NCBI GenBank assembly: GCA_021777365.1
Contig: JAJYDP010000221.1
Location: 1 to 7,709, forward strand
DNA: 7,709 nucleotides
Reading direction: 5' to 3'
DNA from: Chloroflexota bacterium
GTDB taxonomy: Bacteria; Chloroflexota; Limnocylindria; Limnocylindrales; CSP1-4
Within the stretch, counting starts at the first letter, position 1. Each line of letters begins with the position of its first letter. This document shows positions 1 to 6,053 of this stretch, piece after piece. Under the pieces are notes generated by a model, which was not told the origin of the DNA, searched no databases, and saw only the letters and a list, made by a program, of their open reading frames with translations. The translations under genes and the position numbers were made by a program.

Positions 1-222
1 TCGCTCACCGTGGGGCTCGCAGTGGCCGTCGCCGAGGCCCTGTCTCCGGTCGGCCTGGACAACCTCGCGATCCCGATCGTCGCCGCGGCGGTCTCGGGTG
101 CCGTCGGCACGCCGTGGGGGCTGGCCGCCGTCATCCTCCTGCTCGTCGACGCGGGCGTCGTCGTCGCGGCACGGCGCGGGCGGCCGCCGCTCCAGCCGCT
201 CCAGCTCGGTCGGCTCCGATGA
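1..222 (+). CDS. Phytol/dolichol kinase-like membrane protein (C-terminal fragment)
   Basis: This is the 3' end of a gene that starts before the window; 73 codons are visible and it stops with TGA at 220-222. The segment EALSPVGLDNLAIPIVAA is typical of the last part of CTP-dependent polyprenol, dolichol or phytol kinases (the CTP_transf_1/SEC59/VTE5 group), whose C-termini usually carry a VE-SP-G-DNL-P signature. Two hydrophobic stretches, about residues 18-36 and 38-57, are consistent with the final membrane helices, and a short basic tail follows. Members of this family phosphorylate isoprenoid alcohols or diacylglycerol at the membrane. The substrate cannot be told from this fragment, and a CDP-diglyceride synthetase-like relative is the main alternative. 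The stop codon overlaps the next start as ATGA, which points to translational coupling with the GNAT gene. No in-frame start need be assumed inside the window; the GTG at position 10 is an internal valine. Confidence 0.72.
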   Translation, partial: SLTVGLAVAVAEALSPVGLDNLAIPIVAAAVSGAVGTPWGLAAVILLLVDAGVVVAARRGRPPLQPLQLGRLR

Positions 223-1289
223 CACGCCCGATCGCCGCCCCGGTCCTCGAGCTGCGGCCCGACGAGCTCGCCGAAGCGGGCTGGGCCTCCGCCCCCTGCG
301 CGACCACGGCGGAGCGGGCCGCCGCGTCGCCGGATCGCTTCCTGGCTCCCGATCACCCGTTCCTCCGCGAGGGAACGTGGCGCGCGTTCGTGGCACGGGA
401 GGGGTCGGCCTCGGTCCGCGTCGTCGCAAGCCTCGATCCCCGACAGCGCGTCGACGGCGCGGCGATCGGCTCGGTCGGGTTCGTGGCTCTGCGCGGGGAC
501 GTGCGCGCGGCGCGCAGGCCCCTGCGTGCCGCCCTCGCCGCGGCGGAGGCCTGGCTGTCGGCCAACCGCGCCGCGGTCGTGCGCTGCCCGGTCCAGTTCT
601 CGACGTGGTTCGGCCACCGCGTGATGACGCACGGGCTGCCCGCCGCCGGCGGTCCGCCGCTCTTCCCGATGGAGCCACCGCCGGCGCCCCACCTGGCCTC
701 GGTCCTCGAGACCCGCGGCTACGGCGTCGCACATACCGCGGGCTCGTACCGCGTCGACGTGGGCCGGTGGATCGCCGGCACGCGTCGGGGTGAGGACCGG
801 CTCCGCGCCTCGGGATTCCGCGACCGGCCGGTCGACGTGGAGCGCCTGGACGACGAGCTGCGGGCGGTGCACGCGATCTCCGTGGCGTCGTTCACCGCGA
901 GCTGGGGGTTCGCGCCCATCGGCTTCGCGGAGTTCGCCTCGATCTACCGTCCGCTGCTGGCGCTCCTCGATCCCGGGTTCGTCCGGATCCTCGACACGCC
1001 GGGCGGCGAGCCCGTGGGATTCGTGTTCGCCTTCCCCGACGGCCGGACGGACGGCGATGCCGCTCCACGGTTCGTGGTGAAGACGGCCGCCGTGCTCCCC
1101 GAGGTGCGGCGCGCGGTGCCCGGCGTCGGGATGGGCCTGACGGTCGCCGTCCACCGCCTCGCGGTCGCACGCGGGTGCCGCGTCGCCCTGCACGCGTGCG
1201 TGGCGGATGGGGCGTACTCGCAGCGCGTCTCGGCCAGGTGGGGCGATCGCATCCGCACCTACGCGACGTACGAGAAGGTGCTCCGATGA
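219..1289 (+). CDS. GNAT-fold N-acyltransferase family protein
   Basis: This is a 356-residue cytoplasmic protein with no signal peptide or membrane segment. The ATG at 219 was chosen because it overlaps the preceding stop as ATGA; an upstream extension in the same frame would add 35 Arg/Ala-rich residues lying inside the neighbour. The C-terminal half carries GNAT-like features. The segment FTASWGFAPI (residues 225-234) is followed by the strand PVGFVFAFPD (265-274). Next comes an acyl-CoA-binding region with V287-K-T at its start and a Gly-rich loop, PGVGMG, at 301-306. The protein ends in YATYEKVL, a common ending in this group of long GNAT proteins. The N-terminal 180 residues may form a second, degenerate acyltransferase lobe. 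Family members move acyl groups from CoA to amines, but the substrate here is unknown. The spacing in the Gly-rich loop is one residue longer than the usual R/Q-x-x-G-x-G/A. It is coupled to both neighbours. Confidence 0.75.
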   Translation: MTRPIAAPVLELRPDELAEAGWASAPCATTAERAAASPDRFLAPDHPFLREGTWRAFVAREGSASVRVVASLDPRQRVDGAAIGSVGFVALRGDVRAARRPLRAALAAAEAWLSANRAAVVRCPVQFSTWFGHRVMTHGLPAAGGPPLFPMEPPPAPHLASVLETRGYGVAHTAGSYRVDVGRWIAGTRRGEDRLRASGFRDRPVDVERLDDELRAVHAISVASFTASWGFAPIGFAEFASIYRPLLALLDPGFVRILDTPGGEPVGFVFAFPDGRTDGDAAPRFVVKTAAVLPEVRRAVPGVGMGLTVAVHRLAVARGCRVALHACVADGAYSQRVSARWGDRIRTYATYEKVLR

Positions 1290-2986
1290 CGTCTGCCGCG
1301 GGTGAGTCGAACGTCGCCCGGTTGCTCGGCGAGCAGGCGGCCGCCCACCCGGACCGGCCGGCGCTGATCCGCGGGGACGGGACCACGCGCATGACGTTCT
1401 GGCAGCTCGCCGGTCGCGCGGACCAGCTGGCGGCCGGCCTGACCGATCGCGGCCTGCGGCCGGGCGACCGCGTGGCGGTGCTGGTTCGCGACCGCGGGGA
1501 AGCCGTCGCGATCGCGGCCGCGGTCCTGTGGGCCGGCGGGGTCCTCGTGGCCCCGCCGACCGCTCGCGGATGGCGCACTGCCCTCGAGAGCAGCGCCCGG
1601 GCCAGGCCGGCGGCCGTGGTGGCCGATCCCCTGACGTGGCTCCTCGCCGCCGCCTTCGGTGGGCTCGCGCGATCGCGCCTGCGGGTCGTCGCCGCGCGTG
1701 TGCGGTGGCCCGGGTTCGTGTCGACGGCGGATCTCGCCCGAGCAGGGACAGCGTCGCGACGGAGCGGGCGCGGGTCCGGCGATCCCGTGCCGCGGCCGCC
1801 CGACGCGGCGGCGCTGCTCAGCTGGACCACCGGCTCGACGGGCCGCCCGCAGGCCATCGTCCGGACCCACGCGGTCCTGGCCGCGCAGCATGCCGCCATC
1901 GACCGGCTGCGTTCGCCGCGGCCCGGGGACGTCGATCTCCCGGGGCTCCCCAACGTGGCGCTGCACGACCTCGCGAGCGGCGTCCCGGTGGTCCTGCCAC
2001 CCGCCGGCGACGGTCCCGGCGGCGACCGGCTCCGGGCCGTGGTCGTGGCCGCCGGGGCCACGACGGCGATCGGCTTCCCGTCGCTCTTCGAGCGGCTCGT
2101 CTGCGGGGCGCCCGACGGTGCGCTGCCGCTGCTCCGGTCGATCCACCTCGGCGGAGCACCGGTCGACCCGGGCCTGCTGACTCGCCTCGCGGCGGTGGCC
2201 CCGAATGCCTCCGTCACCGTCGTCTACGGCGCGACCGAGGCCGAGCCGATCGCCGCGATCGGTGCACGCGAACTGCTGCACGCGGTCGCCGGGGCACGGC
2301 CGGGGTGCGGGCTGCCGGTCGGAACCGCCTGCGAGGGACTCGAGATCCGCCTCGCGCCGCCGGAGACCTCGCTGTGCACCGGCGGACCGGCGGCGGACTC
2401 CAGGCGCGACACCCGGCGGCCACCCCCAGCCCGCGGCCGAATCCTCGTGCGCGGGGCGTGCGTGGCCCACGTCCCGTCGCGGTCGGATGCCGACGGCTGG
2501 CTCGACACGGGGGACGTCGGAGCGCTGGATGGCGGCGGCACGCTGTGGCTGCTCGGCCGCGCCTCGAGTGGAACCGTTGCCGGCCCACCTGGCGCCGGCC
2601 GGCTGTTCCCCCTCGAGGTCGAGGAGCCGATCGCCGCGCTCCCCGGCATCGCCGCCGCGGCCGTCGTCTCAGTGGCCAGGGCCGGGCAACCGCGCGCGCT
2701 GCTCGCGATCGAGCCGGCGGACGGGACCGGCGGGCCGTCCGCCGCGTGCGCGGCCAGGTCGTTCGCACAGGACCGCGGCTGGGGCATCGACTCGGTCGTC
2801 GCGATCCGCCGCCTTCCCCGCGATCGGGCGAGCGGCAAGGTCGACTACCGCAGGCTGCGCACGCTCATGCCCGGACGCGGGACGGGAACGGCCGCATCCG
2901 GGGGACGCGGGCTCGTGCCGTGGGCCCGGACGGGCGCGAGCGGACGGGCGCGCGGGAACGAAACCCGGGGCGAGGGCCGAATCTGA
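1286..2986 (+). CDS. AMP-forming acid ligase, OleC-like (beta-lactone synthetase/acyl-CoA synthetase family)
   Basis: This 566-residue protein belongs to the ANL adenylation superfamily. The visible core motifs are WTTGSTGRPQ at 180-189 (P-loop), YGATEAEP at 314-321 (adenine/AMP site), GWLDTGDVG at 404-412 (ribose-binding Asp410), LGR at 423-425 (hinge), and SGKVDYRRL with Lys518 as the likely catalytic lysine. Several stretches resemble OleC, which makes beta-lactones from beta-hydroxy acids in olefin biosynthesis: DVDLPGLPNVALHDLASG, LGGAPVDPGLL, GATEAEPIAAIGAREL and RLFPLEVEEPIAALPGI. A fatty acyl-CoA or acyl-ACP ligase remains possible. Unusual points are Gln189 where the P-loop Lys normally sits (PKG), and a Gly/Arg-rich tail of about 38 residues after the normal end of the fold. 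The start overlaps the GNAT stop as ATGA, with GAGAAGG at 1272-1278 as a plausible ribosome binding site 7 nt upstream. The family call is secure, the OleC assignment moderate. Confidence 0.85.
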   Translation: MTSAAGESNVARLLGEQAAAHPDRPALIRGDGTTRMTFWQLAGRADQLAAGLTDRGLRPGDRVAVLVRDRGEAVAIAAAVLWAGGVLVAPPTARGWRTALESSARARPAAVVADPLTWLLAAAFGGLARSRLRVVAARVRWPGFVSTADLARAGTASRRSGRGSGDPVPRPPDAAALLSWTTGSTGRPQAIVRTHAVLAAQHAAIDRLRSPRPGDVDLPGLPNVALHDLASGVPVVLPPAGDGPGGDRLRAVVVAAGATTAIGFPSLFERLVCGAPDGALPLLRSIHLGGAPVDPGLLTRLAAVAPNASVTVVYGATEAEPIAAIGARELLHAVAGARPGCGLPVGTACEGLEIRLAPPETSLCTGGPAADSRRDTRRPPPARGRILVRGACVAHVPSRSDADGWLDTGDVGALDGGGTLWLLGRASSGTVAGPPGAGRLFPLEVEEPIAALPGIAAAAVVSVARAGQPRALLAIEPADGTGGPSAACAARSFAQDRGWGIDSVVAIRRLPRDRASGKVDYRRLRTLMPGRGTGTAASGGRGLVPWARTGASGRARGNETRGEGRI

Positions 2987-3046
2987 GGTATCCACCGGCC
3001 CGGATCTAGGGCGAGTGCCGGATGCGGGCGGTGGTGCAGGCATCGA

Positions 3047-3060
3047 CCATGACGTCATGG
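3047..3060. promoter_or_regulatory. Perfect 14-bp palindrome, candidate operator
   Basis: CCATGACGTCATGG reads identically on both strands. It is centred about 116 nt before the ATG of the secreted propeller protein and 67 nt after the stop of the OleC-like gene. It is less GC-rich than its surroundings and lies outside coding sequence, so it is a reasonable binding site for a dimeric regulator. By chance a 14-bp perfect palindrome is expected about once per 16 kb of random sequence, but only about 0.01 times in this 183-bp gap. No regulator gene is present in the window, so its binding partner is unknown. Confidence 0.35.
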
Positions 3061-3129
3061 CGGGAGGCGCCGACACGCGGTCCAGACCAGGTCGCCGGGG
3101 CCGCGCCGAGCCACTGGCGAGACCGGCCC

Positions 3130-3162
3130 GCCGGATGCCGGACACCCGTCCGGCGCAGGGGG
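3130..3162 (+). promoter_or_regulatory. Leader hairpin next to the ribosome binding site of the propeller gene
   Basis: GCCGGAC (3137-3143) pairs perfectly with GTCCGGC (3148-3154) around an ACCC loop. A second copy of GCCGGA at 3130-3135 could compete for the same 3' arm (3149-3154), so two mutually exclusive stems are possible. AGGGGG at 3157-3162 is a fair Shine-Dalgarno sequence 7 nt before the ATG at 3170 and supports that start. The stem ends 2 nt before it, so folding could affect ribosome access. Similar short GC stems arise easily in this base composition, so the regulatory role is an inference. Confidence 0.35.
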
Positions 3163-3169
3163 TAACGCG

Positions 3170-5080
3170 ATGAGTGCGACCGCGCGCTGGATGCGCGCCG
3201 CGTTGACCGTGTTCCTGGCCACGGCGCTGCTGGCGGCCATGCCTGCACCCGCGAGCGCCGCGACCGTCAGCCATGCCTGGGGCGCGAAGCTCGGCAGCGG
3301 CGGCGCCAACGGCACCGCCACGCTCCAGGTCTATACGTCCGGGACGGGCTCGCTGTCCCTCAAGCTCGCGAAGCTGCCGGCGGCGGCGAGCCTGGCCGTC
3401 ACGCTGCACCGGGGCACCTGCGCCTCGACCGGCACCGTGCTCATCAGGCTGCCCGCCATCCGGACCACGAGCACCGGCAGGGCCGCTCGCACGACCGGGC
3501 TCACCGCGAGCCAGGCGACGGCCGTCATGAAGGCGACCGCGGGCTCCGGCAGGATCGCCGTGCGCGTAGGGACGGGCAGGGCCGCACGGTGCGGTGCCTT
3601 CGCCACGTCGCCCGTGCCGCCCTACGTCTCCGCGGCGATCACGGTGGGGCGCGGACCATCGGGTGCGGCGATCGCGCCGAACGGGGTCTGGGTCACCAAC
3701 TGGTACGACAACACCCTCTCCCGGATCGACCCGAACACGAATCGTGTCCTGCAGACCCTGTCGCTGAACCCTGGCAGTGATTCCACGGCCGGACCCGAGG
3801 CGATCGCCTACGGAGCCGGCTCGCTCTGGGTCACGGTCACGGTCGGCGATGACGGCACCGGCAGCGGGCAGCAGGCGGGATCGCTGTTGCGGGTCGACCC
3901 CGTCAGCGGCGAGCAGCTCGCGACCATCCCGGTCGGACGGGGCGCCTACGCCGTGGACGTCACGGCCACGGCGGTGTGGGTCCCCGCCGCCGACGACGGC
4001 ACGATCACCCGGATCGACCCGGCCTCCAACACGGTGGTCGCCACCATCCCGGTCTGCATCCAGCCCCTGGGCGTCGTCTCCGCCTACGGGGCCGTCTGGG
4101 TGTCGTGCGCGGACGGGTCTCTCGACCGCATCGACCCGGCCGGCAACCGGCTCACGGCCACCATCCGGACCCAGGAGACGGGTGCGTTCGTAACGGCAGG
4201 CGGAAACGCCATCTGGATGGCGAACCCCGGATACGCGGATGCCGACGACGGCGGCATCAGCCGGGTGGATCCGGGCACGAACGCGGTGACCGCGAACGTC
4301 GCGGTCGGGCACCATCCCGGCCGGGTCGCCTTCGGCGGAGGAAGCCTCTGGGTCGGGTTGATCGATACGCCGTCCCTGGTCCGCGTGAACGCGGCGACCG
4401 CGGCGATCCAGGCCCGCCTCAACGTCACCGCGCCGGCGTACGCGCTCACGGCCACGGATCGCACGGTGTGGGCGGTCCACGACCTGGACGCGGGCACCGC
4501 CGGCTCGGCCACGCCGCCAGGGAAGGTCACGCGCGTCGACTACGTCGGCAGCGCCCAGGGGCCCATGCAGACGCCACCCTTGCCACCGCGCAGCACGCCG
4601 GCGCCGACACCGTCACCCGCCGCGCCGGCGTCACCGACGCCGACGGCCGGGGGCACGCTCTTCGCGGGCACCTACTTCATGCTGTCGCTGCCGAGCGGCT
4701 GGACCGTCCTGCCGCCGGACCCGAGCGCCCCCGAAATGTACGCGTTCGACGGGCCCGGGAACATGGCGGCACTCGTGAGCTCGGCGCCCGGCGGCGTTTC
4801 GCTCGACATGCTGACCGCCACGATGATCGCCTACGTGAAGACGCAGGGCGCGGGCGAGCCCGAGACAACCAGTGCGATCGCCATGGGAGGCGTGCCGGGC
4901 CGCCTGCTCGAGTACCACCTGCAGCTGGAGGGCGTGGCGACGCACGAGCTGTTCGGGCTCTGCGTGCACAGCAACCGCGCGTACATGTTCATCCTCATGG
5001 ACACGGCCGGTAACGAAACGCTCGACCGCGCCACCTTCACGGCGCTCATCTCCGGCTTCCAGTTCACCTCTGCCGGCTAG
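3170..5080 (+). CDS. Secreted seven-blade YVTN-like beta-propeller protein with PsbP/DcrB-like C-terminal domain
   Basis: This is a 636-residue exported protein. Residues 1-30 form a Sec signal peptide (basic start, hydrophobic core, PASA cleavage site). Residues 31-150 form a small beta-rich domain with a HRGTC segment (80-84) and Cys141, which could make a disulfide with Cys84; it loosely resembles CHRD/superoxide-dismutase-like lobes. From about 156 to 460 there are seven repeats of the pattern x-VWV-x(n)-RIDP-x-TN-x-V-x-TI, one per blade, as in YVTN/SMP-30-like propellers. Cys296 and Cys313 fall together near blade 4. A Pro/Thr/Ser/Ala linker (about 463-495) leads to residues 500-636, with YFMLSLPSGWTVL at the start and GVPGRLLEYHLQL in the middle, like PsbP/DcrB/LpqN-type sandwich domains. 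It probably acts outside the membrane in binding or surface interaction; no catalytic residues are evident. There is no lipobox Cys at the cleavage site and no C-terminal anchor, so it is probably released. Confidence 0.85.
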   Translation: MSATARWMRAALTVFLATALLAAMPAPASAATVSHAWGAKLGSGGANGTATLQVYTSGTGSLSLKLAKLPAAASLAVTLHRGTCASTGTVLIRLPAIRTTSTGRAARTTGLTASQATAVMKATAGSGRIAVRVGTGRAARCGAFATSPVPPYVSAAITVGRGPSGAAIAPNGVWVTNWYDNTLSRIDPNTNRVLQTLSLNPGSDSTAGPEAIAYGAGSLWVTVTVGDDGTGSGQQAGSLLRVDPVSGEQLATIPVGRGAYAVDVTATAVWVPAADDGTITRIDPASNTVVATIPVCIQPLGVVSAYGAVWVSCADGSLDRIDPAGNRLTATIRTQETGAFVTAGGNAIWMANPGYADADDGGISRVDPGTNAVTANVAVGHHPGRVAFGGGSLWVGLIDTPSLVRVNAATAAIQARLNVTAPAYALTATDRTVWAVHDLDAGTAGSATPPGKVTRVDYVGSAQGPMQTPPLPPRSTPAPTPSPAAPASPTPTAGGTLFAGTYFMLSLPSGWTVLPPDPSAPEMYAFDGPGNMAALVSSAPGGVSLDMLTATMIAYVKTQGAGEPETTSAIAMGGVPGRLLEYHLQLEGVATHELFGLCVHSNRAYMFILMDTAGNETLDRATFTALISGFQFTSAG

Positions 5081-5108
5081 CACGACGCCTCGTCCGGCTG
5101 GCGCCGAG

Positions 5109-5156
5109 GGCCCTTCCTGCGGCGGCGGCATCCGGGCCGCTGCCGGAGCCAGGGCC
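5109..5156 (+). terminator. Strong GC-rich hairpin after the propeller gene, possible terminator
   Basis: The arm 5120-5129 pairs with 5136-5145 over 10 positions (nine Watson-Crick pairs and one G-U at 5124/5141) around a 6-nt loop. After a symmetrical 5-nt internal loop, GGCCCT (5109-5114) pairs with AGGGCC (5151-5156), which extends the stem. It begins 28 nt after the stop of the secreted protein. There is no T-run after it, only the weakly T-rich TTCGTCGTCT, so it is not a classic intrinsic terminator. It could be a U-less high-GC terminator or a 3' mRNA-stabilising structure. It separates the propeller gene from the next membrane protein gene. Confidence 0.4.
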
Positions 5157-5272
5157 TTCGTCGTCTCCGGTCGCCGCCTCCGTCTCGCCGCCGGCCGTCC
5201 CGCGCTGCCACGGGCGACCAACGGCCCTTGTGACGGCCGCCGGGAGCGGCCCACGATGGCGCGGGAGGCAGG

Positions 5273-5983
5273 ATGCAGCGGGCTGGCCGCGTCTCGCTCG
5301 CATATGCGGTGGCGTTTGTCGCGTTCCTCGTCGTGCCCGTCGCGTTCCGAACGCAGGCGCCGTGGCCGTTTCCGAAGGGCGTCTACTGGCAGGAAGTCCT
5401 GGACCTGCTCACGCCGGTCGTGCTGATTCCGCTCTCGTGGCTCCTGTGCTCGCTCGACGACGCCGGCACCCGGCCGGGCAGGGGCGTGCAGCTGGCGTTC
5501 CTCGTGATGGCGGCGGTCTGGGTGGAGGGCCAGGGCGTGCACCTCGCCGCCAACTCCATCGCCCGCCCGTGGGAGCACGCCCCCGCGCCGACCGGCGCGC
5601 TCGCCGAGTGGTACGACGGGATCCTGAGCCACTACCTCTGGCACGTCGGCATCGTCGGGATCTGGGCGATCGCGATCGCGCGCTCGCTGGCCCATCCGAT
5701 CCGCGACCGGCTCGCGCCCCGAACCGAGCTCGTCGCCGCCGCGCTCGTCCTGGGCGTGACGTGGTTCGCGGTGATGATCGAGAGCGGCACAGAGCCGCTG
5801 ACGCTGCCGTTCACGGTGGCGGCGCCGCTCGTGGTCGCCGTGCAGGGGCGGCCACGGATCGCGTCGACGCCCGTGGCGTCGTTCCTGGGCGGTGCGTTCG
5901 CGGTGAGCCTCCTGCTCGTCGCCGCGTGGGCGATCCGCTGGGGCGGGCAGCTGCCGCAATTCACCGAGGTCGGTCTGCTCTGA
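5273..5983 (+). CDS. Uncharacterised polytopic membrane protein with HxxxH motif
   Basis: This 236-residue integral membrane protein is not recognised as a named family. About six or seven hydrophobic segments are visible, near residues 8-25, 42-59, 71-84, 121-141, 150-169, 175-190 and 201-221. Polar residues cluster at membrane edges: VEGQGVHLAANS (84-95, with Glu85, His90 and Asn94), YDGILSHYLWHVG (114-126, with Asp115, Ser119, His120 and His124, an HxxxH pair) and IESGTEPL (169-176, with Glu170 and Glu174). Such His/acidic sets can bind a metal or heme, and seven-helix metal hydrolases of the CREST group (ceramidase/PAQR-like) use comparable residues, though the motif order here does not clearly match. 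GGGAGG at 5263-5268 lies 4 nt before the ATG and fixes the start. The gene is separated from the propeller gene by 192 bp and converges on the MFS gene, so it may be transcribed alone. Confidence 0.75.
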   Translation: MQRAGRVSLAYAVAFVAFLVVPVAFRTQAPWPFPKGVYWQEVLDLLTPVVLIPLSWLLCSLDDAGTRPGRGVQLAFLVMAAVWVEGQGVHLAANSIARPWEHAPAPTGALAEWYDGILSHYLWHVGIVGIWAIAIARSLAHPIRDRLAPRTELVAAALVLGVTWFAVMIESGTEPLTLPFTVAAPLVVAVQGRPRIASTPVASFLGGAFAVSLLLVAAWAIRWGGQLPQFTEVGLL

Positions 5984-6053
5984 GGCCGGGCCGCAGCGGA
6001 TGGCGCCCCCGAGACCTCCGGAACCCGCCACGTCCTCCCGACCTGCTCGTCGG

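Noticed and set aside
1667..1678. Palindrome GCGCGATCGCGC
   Set aside because: It lies inside the ligase coding region and is easily produced by Ala/Arg/Ser codons in this composition.
892..2470. Long minus-strand open frames (to 2217 and 2470) opposite the GNAT and ligase genes
   Set aside because: They have composition-driven translations without motifs, and the plus strand has recognisable proteins.
3017..3138. 9-nt direct repeat GCCGGATGC (3017-3025 and 3130-3138)
   Set aside because: Only two short GC-rich copies 113 bp apart; easily due to base composition.
2669..4480. 603-codon open frame on the minus strand opposite the ligase and propeller genes
   Set aside because: It is Arg/Gly/Asp-rich with no domain signal and covers two well-supported genes; it is a typical antisense shadow in GC-rich DNA.
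5666..5679. Palindrome GCGATCGCGATCGC, similar to the HIP1 octamer
   Set aside because: It encodes the Ala-Ile repeat of a membrane helix and no enrichment of the octamer is evident in the window.
4631..6031. 466-codon minus-strand open frame
   Set aside because: Arg/His/Gly-rich shadow spanning two genes and the intergenic hairpin.
5984..6053. Possible shared terminator between the convergent genes
   Set aside because: No stem of more than a few pairs and no T- or A-run was found in this 70-bp gap.
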